Below, piece after piece: positions 1-5,332 of a DNA stretch of 6,802 nucleotides. This DNA comes from Abditibacteriota bacterium. GTDB taxonomy: Bacteria > Armatimonadota > UBA5829. The notes beneath the pieces were generated by a model, which was not told where the DNA came from, made no database searches, and worked only from the letters and a program-made list of their open reading frames with translations. Location: contig JAGDDM010000200.1 in the NCBI GenBank assembly GCA_017958015.1, forward strand, positions 1-6,802, given 5' to 3'. The first letter of the stretch is position 1, and every line of letters starts with the position of its first letter. The translations under genes were made by a program, and so were the position numbers.

Positions 1-854
1 AGGCTGCCCCACATTCCCACGAACACGCCGAGAATGAGAAGCGCGCAAAGTTGGGTCTCCGGGGATACGCCGGTGCGGCAGGTGCGGAACATTCCGGTTA
101 TGCCGTGCATGGTGCGCATAACGTATATGCCGCCGGCCTGAATCAGCAGCCAAGACAGGAAAGCGCCCACGGCGCCGAAGAATATACCCTCAATAACCAG
201 AGGAATGCGGATAAAGGCGTTGGTGGCGCCCACAAGCTGCATTGTCCTTATCTCGTGGCGTCTGGCGTAGAGAGTGAGTTTGATGGCGTTGCTCACCACA
301 AAGAGGGATGCCACAAAGAGCACCGCGCAACCGATAAGGCTGATTATCCTAAGGGCGTGGGCGAGGGTTTTCACCCGTCCCAGCATTTCTTTGGAATCGT
401 TTACTCTGCCGATGTGCTCGATGTCACGAATCTTGTCGGCCACGGCGGAGGTTTTTGCGGAGTCAGCGACTTTCACGTCGATTCTGTACGGCAGAGGATT
501 GCCGTTTACGCCCTTAACGCCGGACACGTCGATGTTGGGATACTGCTTTTTGAAGGACTCCCACTCTTTCTCCCTGTCGCAGAGCTCGGCGCTTTTCACC
601 CCGTCGATGTTTTTAATCTCGTCCAAAGCGGCCTCAATTTCCGACTCGCTTTCCGTGGAGCCGAAGGCCACAATCTGGAACTTGTTAATCTGAGAGAGAG
701 CGAAGTTATTGGCTCCCATGGCGGTGAGGGCAAAGGCGCCGAACACCGCCAGCGTCAGAGCGATAATGGTGACGGTGGCAAAACCCATAAATCCGTTGCG
801 GCGTATGCCCTCAATGGCTTCGGCAATCGTATATTCAAGCTTCCTGAAAATCAC
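1..854 (-). CDS. ftsX: Cell division ABC transporter permease FtsX (3' end cut by window)
   Basis: FtsX is the membrane half of the FtsEX complex, which couples ATP hydrolysis in the cytoplasm to activation of peptidoglycan hydrolases outside the cell during division or elongation. The visible 284 codons show the family layout: a short cytoplasmic N-terminus (MIFRKLEYTIAEAIEGIRRN), TM1 about residues 22-46, an extracellular domain about 47-162, TM2 about 165-189, the conserved cytoplasmic stretch RRHEIRTMQLVGAT (198-211), TM3 about 215-238, and the start of TM4 about 268-284. FtsX is usually near 300 residues, so only about 10-15 C-terminal residues are missing. The GTG start is chosen because it begins the typical N-terminus and follows GAAGGGA at suitable spacing. 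It overlaps the end of ftsE by 20 bp in another frame, suggesting translational coupling. The hydrolase or adaptor acted upon is not visible; it may lie beyond position 1. Confidence 0.95.
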   Translation of the reverse strand, partial: MIFRKLEYTIAEAIEGIRRNGFMGFATVTIIALTLAVFGAFALTAMGANNFALSQINKFQIVAFGSTESESEIEAALDEIKNIDGVKSAELCDREKEWESFKKQYPNIDVSGVKGVNGNPLPYRIDVKVADSAKTSAVADKIRDIEHIGRVNDSKEMLGRVKTLAHALRIISLIGCAVLFVASLFVVSNAIKLTLYARRHEIRTMQLVGATNAFIRIPLVIEGIFFGAVGAFLSWLLIQAGGIYVMRTMHGITGMFRTCRTGVSPETQLCALLILGVFVGMWGS

Positions 855-1530
855 TTCGGTATGTCCCTTCGGTTTCGTCCCGCACAATTTCGCCGTTGTC
901 TATCTGTATAACCCGCTTTTTCATTCTGTCCACCATAATGCGGTCGTGGGTAGCCACAACGACTGTGGTGCCGTCTTTGTTGGCTTCCTCGAGAATACGC
1001 ATGATTTCCAGAGATGTGTCCGGGTCCAAATTGCCCGTGGGTTCGTCGGCGATTAAGACGTTGGGTTTGTTGGCGAGAGCTCTGGCGATGGCAGCTATCT
1101 GCTGTTCGCCGCCGGAAATCTGGCTGGGGAAAGCGTCGCAGCAGTGGGCGAGTCCCACCTGATTCAGAACAGTCTCCGTCTTTTCCCGTATTTCCTTGGG
1201 GGGAAGACCGAGAACCCGGAGAGCGAAAGCTATGTTTTCCCACACGTTTTTCTGAGGCAGCAGCTTAAAGTCCTGAAAAATGATGCCCAGGCGCCGTCTG
1301 AAACCCGCCACTTTTCGGGGCTTCAAAGCCGTAACGTCGGTGCCGTCCACGATGACGGTGCCGGAGGTGGGCAGCATATCCCGATAGAGAAGCCGCAGCA
1401 GTGTGGATTTTCCGCTGCCGGTCATGCCCACGATAAAGGCGAACTCGCCGGGATCAATCTTAACGTTTACGTTCTTTAAGGCCGTAACGCCGGTGGAGTA
1501 TTCCACCGAAACGTCTTTAAGTTCTATCAT
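835..1530 (-). CDS. ftsE: Cell division ATP-binding protein FtsE
   Basis: This is the cytoplasmic ATPase of FtsEX, driving conformational change in FtsX to control cell-wall hydrolases. At 231 residues it is full length for FtsE. Visible motifs: Walker A GMTGSGKST (35-43), Q-loop Gln86 in FQDF, ABC signature SGGEQQ (139-144), Walker B VLIADE (158-163), D-loop GNLD, and switch His195 in ATHD. The block after the signature is unusual: it reads SGGEQQIAAIARAL where FtsE and most ABC ATPases have Arg-Val after the second Gln. The ATG is preceded by GGAG at suitable spacing, and that site lies inside the last codons of the upstream SDR gene, whose stop is only 4 bp away. The 3' end overlaps ftsX by 20 bp. 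The ftsE-ftsX order is the near-universal one. Confidence in identity is very high; the effect of the altered residues is unknown. Confidence 0.97.
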   Translation of the reverse strand: MIELKDVSVEYSTGVTALKNVNVKIDPGEFAFIVGMTGSGKSTLLRLLYRDMLPTSGTVIVDGTDVTALKPRKVAGFRRRLGIIFQDFKLLPQKNVWENIAFALRVLGLPPKEIREKTETVLNQVGLAHCCDAFPSQISGGEQQIAAIARALANKPNVLIADEPTGNLDPDTSLEIMRILEEANKDGTTVVVATHDRIMVDRMKKRVIQIDNGEIVRDETEGTYRSDFQEA

Positions 1531-1534
1531 ATAA

Positions 1535-2266
1535 TTATCTCCAAGGTTCGGATTCGAATCTTCTCAACACAAGCTCATCGGTGAAGGCAACGCCTTCCTG
1601 CTTGCAGAGATATATTATTCCGTCGGCGATTTCCTCAACGGTCATCCAGTCGTCGGCGGAACCTTTGTCGCCCCGGGAGACCCGGAGATCCTCGGAAAGT
1701 TTGGTCACAATACCGCCGGGACTTACGAGATTAACCCTGATGCCGTATTTCTTCTCTTCCAGCGCCAGCACCTTCGTAAAGCCCACTAGAGCGTGCTTTG
1801 AGGAGCAATAGGCGCCCTGGCATTCGTAACCGCGCCTGCCCGCCATGGAACCGATGTTGATTATTCTGCCGCTTTTCCGCGCTTCCATGCCGGGAAGAAT
1901 TTCCTTTGTCATGAGGAACACACCCCGGAAGTTGGTGTTCATTGTCTCATCCCAATCGGAGACGCTCATCTCGGCAATCCGCGCAAGCTTCTGCATACCG
2001 GCGTTATTTACGAGAATATCCACACCGCCGAAAGCGTCGACGGCGGCTTCGGCGGCTACCTTGACGGAGTTCTCGTCGGTCATATCGCAAAGAGCGTATT
2101 CGCACAGGCCGCCGCTTGCGTTGATTTCTTCTTTAACGGCTTTAAGTTCGCTTTCCGTGCGGGATACGATAAAAACTTTCACGCCTTCCGCGGCCAGTCT
2201 CAGGGCGACTTCTCGACCCACGCCTCTGCCGCCGCCGGTTATGAGAGCGGTTTTATCTTTAAGCAT
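1535..2266 (-). CDS. Short-chain dehydrogenase/reductase (classical SDR)
   Basis: This is a cytoplasmic NAD(P)-dependent oxidoreductase of the classical SDR family, full length at 243 residues. The Rossmann glycine motif TGGGRGVG is at 10-17, NNAG at 87-90, and the catalytic set is Asn112, Ser140, Tyr153 and Lys157 (GAYCSSK). The second beta strand ends in Ser35-Arg36 (FIVSRTESEL) rather than an acidic residue, which in this family points towards NADPH. PGGIVT (183-188) matches the usual segment after the active site. The substrate cannot be read from sequence; FabG-like 3-oxoacyl reductases are the closest general type, but the C-terminus (FTDELVLRRFESEPWR) and the cell-division context do not support calling it FabG. 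It starts at an ATG preceded by GGGAG, 1 bp after the metallopeptidase stop, and is followed 4 bp later by ftsE, so it is almost certainly co-transcribed with both. Confidence 0.93.
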   Translation of the reverse strand: MLKDKTALITGGGRGVGREVALRLAAEGVKVFIVSRTESELKAVKEEINASGGLCEYALCDMTDENSVKVAAEAAVDAFGGVDILVNNAGMQKLARIAEMSVSDWDETMNTNFRGVFLMTKEILPGMEARKSGRIINIGSMAGRRGYECQGAYCSSKHALVGFTKVLALEEKKYGIRVNLVSPGGIVTKLSEDLRVSRGDKGSADDWMTVEEIADGIIYLCKQEGVAFTDELVLRRFESEPWR

Positions 2267-2267
2267 A

Positions 2268-3254
2268 TCAATATCTCCCGTCTATCCTGAAACGTTCGTA
2301 TTTGGGCGGGTCGGTGCAAAGACCAACGCCGGGATATTCGTTGTTTATGAAATCTTCCGCTTCCCACAGCATAACCGCCCGCTTTTTGGCTTTCATCCTC
2401 ACGATAAAGGCGGCAATCAAAAGCACCGCCATTACGATGCCGATTGCTGTGGCGGCCATGTTATCAACGCTTAACGAAGCGTATTCTTTGGCGAAGGCGC
2501 CGGTGAAGTTGTCCTCAAACTTTTCTTGGTTCATGCCGGTGGCGGCTTCGCACCCGGCGTCGAAATCGGATTCTTTGGCGGCTGTGTTTACGATTTCACC
2601 TACGGTCACGCCCCGCTTCGCGCCCTCGTCAATCATCTTCCGCACGGCAAAGGCGGATTCGGCGTAAGCCAGGTTTATCTTCTTTTGGGGAAACCGATTC
2701 CGCAGCGTCGTAAGACTCAGGATTTCTCCGTCGTTTTCCGCCACGGTGTGCTTGTCGCGGACGATGCCGCCCTCGCCCTCGGAGATATACTTCGCCAATC
2801 CCTCGTGGAACCACAGGGGAAAGAGATCCCTGTTTTCGTGTTTACGGAAAAGTATGGCGTGGGTAATCTCGTGGGAGAGAACCTCCCGGACGCTTACGAT
2901 TGAACCGCTGGCGTCAACGGATACGGATTGATCTCCGGACTTGGCCAGTCCTACGGTGTATCTGTCGAAACCGCTTGAGGCCGCGGATTCCATAAAATCG
3001 TAATGGTTGGTGTAAACCGTGAGTTTGAAAGGCCGGGCATGGGATATGTCGTAGTCCAACATCTCCGCCACCCGACGAAGTTCCTCCTCCGCGAACTCCG
3101 CCGTAAGCTTGGCGGAATAGGGTTTGTATCCGTCGTGACGCAGGAGAAAATGTCCCGACGGAGCGTAAGCGGTCAGACCGTCGGCGGAAGCGGCGGCGAG
3201 AAACAAAAACAAAACCGCCGCGAGGAAAAATCTACTCCCGGTCCGTCTTCTCAT
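2268..3254 (-). CDS. Exported, membrane-anchored zinc metallopeptidase (gluzincin, peptidase MA-like)
   Basis: This 328-residue protein has a signal peptide (basic MRRRTGSR, hydrophobic core to about residue 20, likely cleavage after ASA at 22-24). An extracytoplasmic domain follows with HEITH at 128-132, the HExxH zinc site with catalytic Glu129, and WFHEGLAKY at 148-156, where Glu151 is the expected third zinc ligand of gluzincins of the peptidase MA-like type. One transmembrane segment (about 267-286) is followed by a basic stop-transfer (RMKAKKR) and a roughly 40-residue cytoplasmic tail. Its substrate is unknown. The predicted topology places the active site outside the membrane, the side on which FtsX acts. 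The start overlaps the last 23 bp of csrA and the stop is 1 bp before the SDR gene. No strong ribosome binding site is seen (AAGG lies almost against the ATG), so coupling to csrA translation is likely. Family assignment is firm; function is inferred. Confidence 0.88.
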   Translation of the reverse strand: MRRRTGSRFFLAAVLFLFLAAASADGLTAYAPSGHFLLRHDGYKPYSAKLTAEFAEEELRRVAEMLDYDISHARPFKLTVYTNHYDFMESAASSGFDRYTVGLAKSGDQSVSVDASGSIVSVREVLSHEITHAILFRKHENRDLFPLWFHEGLAKYISEGEGGIVRDKHTVAENDGEILSLTTLRNRFPQKKINLAYAESAFAVRKMIDEGAKRGVTVGEIVNTAAKESDFDAGCEAATGMNQEKFEDNFTGAFAKEYASLSVDNMAATAIGIVMAVLLIAAFIVRMKAKKRAVMLWEAEDFINNEYPGVGLCTDPPKYERFRIDGRY

Positions 3255-3402
3255 CCTTGGTATTCTTGGCGCGGGTCACGGCGATATCTTTGGGGGCTGT
3301 TATGCCCAGCCGCACCTGATTGCCTCTGGCTTCGATAACCGTGACTTCTATATTGTCGCCGATTTTTATTCCCTGACCGGTTTTAGTGGTCAAAACAAGC
3401 AT
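3232..3402 (-). CDS. csrA: Carbon storage regulator CsrA (translational regulator, 56 aa)
   Basis: CsrA is a homodimeric RNA-binding protein that recognises GGA in hairpin loops of mRNA leaders, usually blocking translation. The gene encodes 56 residues beginning MLVLTTKTGQGIKIGDNIEV and continuing through GNQVRLGITAPKDIAV, matching the CsrA/RsmA core nearly throughout. Leu4 and Arg44, main RNA-binding positions, are present. Two departures stand out: residue 6 is Thr where Arg is usual (LTRK), and the tail after Arg44 is AKNTKDEKTDRE in place of the usual HREEIY-like helix start, so the terminal helix may be short or absent. It is the first gene of the csrA-peptidase-SDR-ftsEX cluster and overlaps the peptidase by 23 bp. 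No Shine-Dalgarno is seen before the ATG; the leader is AT-rich (TATAAAAT) and lies just after a terminator-like hairpin. No flagellar gene or fliW is in the window. Confidence 0.95.
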   Translation of the reverse strand: MLVLTTKTGQGIKIGDNIEVTVIEARGNQVRLGITAPKDIAVTRAKNTKDEKTDRE

Positions 3403-3413
3403 ATTTTATACCG

Positions 3414-3454
3414 AAAAGCCGCCCGAAAGGTCCCTACGGACCGCCGGACGGCTT
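3414..3454 (-). terminator. Terminator-like hairpin between the nfu-type gene and csrA
   Basis: Read on the minus strand, AAGCCGTCCG (3454-3445) pairs with CGGGCGGCTT (3425-3416) using one G-U pair, and inside it GGTCC pairs with GGACC around a GTAG loop. An asymmetric bulge separates the two stems. The run after the stem is only about four T, so it is probably an inefficient intrinsic terminator for the nifU-nfu unit. Because csrA begins about 12 bp beyond it with no promoter that I can recognise, partial read-through could supply csrA transcription. Confidence 0.7.
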
Positions 3455-3461
3455 AATGATT

Positions 3462-3695
3462 TCAGTCTACGGCGACGACGGATTCGATTTCGGGAACCGT
3501 AGCCTTGATGACTCTCTCGACGCCCATCTGAAGGGTCATCTGAGCCATGGGGCATCCGTGACACGCGCCCTGAAGTCTTACCTTGGCGACGTTTCCGTCA
3601 AGCTCAACAAGCTCCACATCTCCGCCGTCCGCCTGAAGAGCGGGACGCACTTTGGCGATGGCTTCTTCGACTTTTGCTTTCAGTTCTTCGGACAT
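3462..3695 (-). CDS. NifU C-terminal domain (Nfu-type) Fe-S cluster carrier protein
   Basis: This is a stand-alone Nfu-type protein of 77 residues, expected to bind a cluster between the cysteines of two subunits and pass it to target apoproteins in the cytoplasm. It opens with the family pattern (EEAIAKVRPALQADGGDVEL) and has the CxxC motif in GACHGCPMAQ (44-53, Cys45 and Cys48), followed by a typical helix (QMTLQMGVERVIKATVPE). Its length fits the single-domain form. The ATG is preceded by AAAGGAG with ideal spacing, and this site overlaps the stop of the upstream scaffold gene, 12 bp away, so the two are translated from one message. Together they supply the first and last domains of a classical NifU as separate genes. 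A terminator-like hairpin follows. Confidence 0.95.
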   Translation of the reverse strand: MSEELKAKVEEAIAKVRPALQADGGDVELVELDGNVAKVRLQGACHGCPMAQMTLQMGVERVIKATVPEIESVVAVD

Positions 3696-3707
3696 GTCTT
3701 AACTCCT

Positions 3708-4166
3708 TTATTCTTTCTTATCACTATGCGCTTCCAGGTGGCATACGCACGCCGATTCGGAACACGCCTTTTCTTTTTTCTCCAGACCCTTGCCGGTGGT
3801 CTTTACGAGATAATCGTCGATGGCGCTTCTCACGGCCTCTTCGGCCAAGACGGAACAGTGGAGTTTTACCTTGGGCAGTCCGTCCAAAGCTTCCACAACC
3901 GCCTGGTTGGTGAGTTCGAGAGCCTCGTCGATACTCTTTCCTTTTATGAGCTCGGTTGCCATGGAAGACGTGGCGATAGCCGCGCCGCAACCGAAAGTCT
4001 TAAACTTAACATCGGTGATAATGTTGTCTTTGACTTTGATATAAATGTTCATTATATCGCCGCAGACCGGATTTCCGACTTTTCCGATTCCGTCGGCGTC
4101 CTCAATTTCGCCCACATTGTGGGGATGGGCGAAATGTTCCATTACTTTCTGACTGTATGCGGGCAT
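3708..4166 (-). CDS. nifU: NifU/IscU-type Fe-S cluster assembly scaffold with extra C-terminal cysteines
   Basis: This scaffold protein accepts sulfur from a cysteine desulfurase and iron to build [2Fe-2S]/[4Fe-4S] clusters in the cytoplasm. Of its 152 residues, about 1-128 are a standard IscU/NifU N-terminal domain: Cys35 with Asp37 (GNPVCGD), Cys60 (KTFGCGAAIATSS) and Cys104 (KLHCSVLAEEA) are the three ligand cysteines plus the conserved Asp. The C-terminus adds a lysine-rich linker and a tail with Cys135, Cys140, Cys142, His143 and His147 (CSESACVCHLEAH), not part of the basic IscU fold. The tail might bind metal or be the remnant of the [2Fe-2S] middle domain of classical NifU; that is inference. 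It lacks the LPPVK-type chaperone motif of IscU (here LPKVK), so the NifU-like/clostridial type is preferred. The start has a strong GGAGGT site 5 bp before it. No desulfurase gene is in the window. Confidence 0.95.
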   Translation of the reverse strand: MPAYSQKVMEHFAHPHNVGEIEDADGIGKVGNPVCGDIMNIYIKVKDNIITDVKFKTFGCGAAIATSSMATELIKGKSIDEALELTNQAVVEALDGLPKVKLHCSVLAEEAVRSAIDDYLVKTTGKGLEKKEKACSESACVCHLEAHSDKKE

Positions 4167-4199
4167 TTCAACCTCCGTATTTCTTTATTTTGCTCGTAT

Positions 4200-4229
4200 A
4201 TTATACCACATTTCGGGGGTGTTAGGCAA
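4200..4229 (-). promoter_or_regulatory. Sigma70-type promoter for nifU-nfu
   Basis: On the minus strand the -35 is TTGCCT (4229-4224) and the -10 a perfect TATAAT (4205-4200), 18 bp apart, with TGG just before the -10 giving an extended -10 (TGnTATAAT). Transcription should begin near 4193, leaving a leader of about 25 nt containing GGAGGT at 4176-4171. The -35 starts 4 bp after the stop of the permease gene. I found no terminator between them, so read-through from the permease gene is also possible. Confidence 0.8.
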
Positions 4230-4232
4230 ACC

Positions 4233-5276
4233 TCAACCCCGCCGGTTCATAATCGACAGGAAGAAAGGCGCGCCCAAGAGAGCCGTAACAACTCCGGGAG
4301 GAATGAGGCCTATACTCACAACGATTCGGGATACAACGTCGGCGCCAAGAGCCAGAACCGCGCCCCCCAGCGCCGCCGCCGGAACGATAATCCTGTGGTC
4401 CGCTCCGAAGAGCCGGCGGCATACGTGAGGTACCACAAGTCCCACAAAGCCGATAATACCGCTGACGGACACCGCCACCGCCGTCATCAGCGACCCGATA
4501 AGAATGAGAGTTTTCTTAAGCCGCTCCGTGTCCACGCCCATGGTCATGGCGTTTTCCTCGCCCAAAGTATAAACGTTGAGCCGTTTCGACAGCGTCCAAA
4601 CAATGAGCGTCCCCGCTATGGTTACGGGTAAAGCGAGCGGAATGTTCCCCCAAGCACCCCTATCGGTGTTGCCCTCAAAACTGCCGAGAAGCCAGAAAAG
4701 GAGCTTGCCCTCCGTGTTATCCCCGGAGTTGGCGCCCAGAGCCAAGAGAAACGCCAACAGCGCCCACATAAAGGAACCGCAGATTATACCCGCCAGCAGG
4801 AACCGTTCCGGATTGACTTTGCCGCCCCGCCTTGCCATGGCGAAAACGCAGACCATTGTGAGCACCGCGAAAGCGAAGGACATTATGACGGAACCGTAGC
4901 CGCAGAGCATGTATCCGAAGCCGAAGGCCACCGAAAGTCCCGCGCCCAGCGCCGCGCCGGAGGATACGCCCACGGTGTAGGGATCGGCCAGGGGATTAAG
5001 CAGCAACGACTGAAACACCGCGCCGGCCAGAGCCAGCATGGCGCCCACGCAGACGGCGGTGAGGGCTCTGGGAAATCTGATTTCCCAGACGATGATATCG
5101 GTCATATCCGTCACCGACCCGCCACGCAGGTGGGAAGATATGACGGACGCGACCTTATGAAGCGGTATTCTCACATCGCCCCAAACCATGTCCAACAGAA
5201 ACAGCAAAACAAGGGGAATAAGGAGCGAAAGAGCCGCCGTAAACACTTTCGACGATAAAGATTTTTCGGTTTTCAT
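4233..5276 (-). CDS. FecCD/BtuC-family ABC transporter permease (iron-siderophore, heme or cobalamin type)
   Basis: This inner-membrane permease belongs to the ABC importers for iron chelates, heme or cobalamin. From the ATG at 5276 it has 347 residues, normal for the family, and is hydrophobic throughout, consistent with about 9-10 membrane helices. Landmarks: RFPRALTA (67-74), GAVFQSLLLNPLADPYTVGVSSGAALGA over about 85-112, LGEENAMTMGVDTERLK in the ATPase-coupling region (about 238-254), and GFVGLVVPHVCRRLFGADHR about 276-295. Substrate cannot be assigned. An in-frame GTG at 5294 would add six residues (MLKLFD), but it lies between the -35 and -10 of the likely promoter, so the ATG is preferred; neither start has a Shine-Dalgarno. 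Notably, no ATPase or binding-protein gene adjoins it: nifU-nfu lies downstream and a divergent propeller gene upstream. Confidence 0.92.
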   Translation of the reverse strand: MKTEKSLSSKVFTAALSLLIPLVLLFLLDMVWGDVRIPLHKVASVISSHLRGGSVTDMTDIIVWEIRFPRALTAVCVGAMLALAGAVFQSLLLNPLADPYTVGVSSGAALGAGLSVAFGFGYMLCGYGSVIMSFAFAVLTMVCVFAMARRGGKVNPERFLLAGIICGSFMWALLAFLLALGANSGDNTEGKLLFWLLGSFEGNTDRGAWGNIPLALPVTIAGTLIVWTLSKRLNVYTLGEENAMTMGVDTERLKKTLILIGSLMTAVAVSVSGIIGFVGLVVPHVCRRLFGADHRIIVPAAALGGAVLALGADVVSRIVVSIGLIPPGVVTALLGAPFFLSIMNRRG

Positions 5277-5281
5277 ATCAA

Positions 5282-5318
5282 ACAACTTTAACACGGTAGA
5301 GATACTATGTCAAGTTGT
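5282..5318. repeat. Inverted repeat ACAACTT-N23-AAGTTGT spanning the divergent promoters
   Basis: ACAACTT at 5282-5288 is exactly repeated inverted as AAGTTGT at 5312-5318. The arm centres are 30 bp apart, close to three helical turns, so a dimeric or multimeric regulator could contact both on one DNA face. The left arm overlaps the permease -10; the right arm overlaps its -35 and ends next to the extended -10 of the propeller gene. It is a candidate operator only: 7-bp arms can arise by chance. Confidence 0.4.
5285..5313 (-). promoter_or_regulatory. Promoter of the FecCD-type permease gene, probably leaderless
   Basis: A perfect -35 TTGACA (5313-5308) is followed by a 17-bp spacer and a moderate -10 TAAAGT (5290-5285, 4 of 6 matches). 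The predicted transcription start near 5278 lies 0-3 nt before the ATG at 5276, implying a leaderless or nearly leaderless message, which agrees with the lack of any Shine-Dalgarno there. Confidence 0.6.
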
Positions 5319-5326
5319 GCTATAAT
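5318..5326 (+). promoter_or_regulatory. Extended -10 promoter of the propeller gene, probably leaderless
   Basis: TGC directly before a perfect TATAAT (5321-5326) forms an extended -10 element. At 16-18 bp upstream there is no good -35 (AGAGAT or similar), which extended -10 promoters tolerate. The start of transcription 7 bp beyond the -10 falls on the A of the ATG at 5333, so the message would be leaderless. The region overlaps the oppositely oriented permease promoter. Confidence 0.6.
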
Positions 5327-5332
5327 ATGAGT

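Noticed and set aside
51..911. Plus-strand open frame of 286 codons
   Set aside because: Antisense shadow of ftsX and the end of ftsE, with His/Gly-rich low-complexity translation typical of a reverse frame in GC-rich coding DNA.
3402..3410. TATAAAAT just before the csrA ATG as a -10 box
   Set aside because: A start of transcription 6-7 bp beyond it would fall inside csrA after its ATG, and no -35 lies at 16-18 bp. Treated as AT-rich leader.
3425..3445. GGA in the hairpin before csrA as a CsrA autoregulatory site
   Set aside because: The GGA is in the 3' arm of the stem rather than in the GUAG loop, and the surrounding sequence does not resemble the usual CsrA target. Too weak to list.
3775..3783. 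Run of six A near the end of nifU as a programmed frameshift site
   Set aside because: The A AAA AAG heptamer is out of register with the reading frame (GAG AAA AAA GAA), and the frame continues normally to a stop properly spaced before the next gene.
3456..4631. Plus-strand open frame of 391 codons
   Set aside because: It runs antisense across the Nfu-type gene, nifU and the end of the permease gene, all confidently identified on the other strand. Its translation has no family features.
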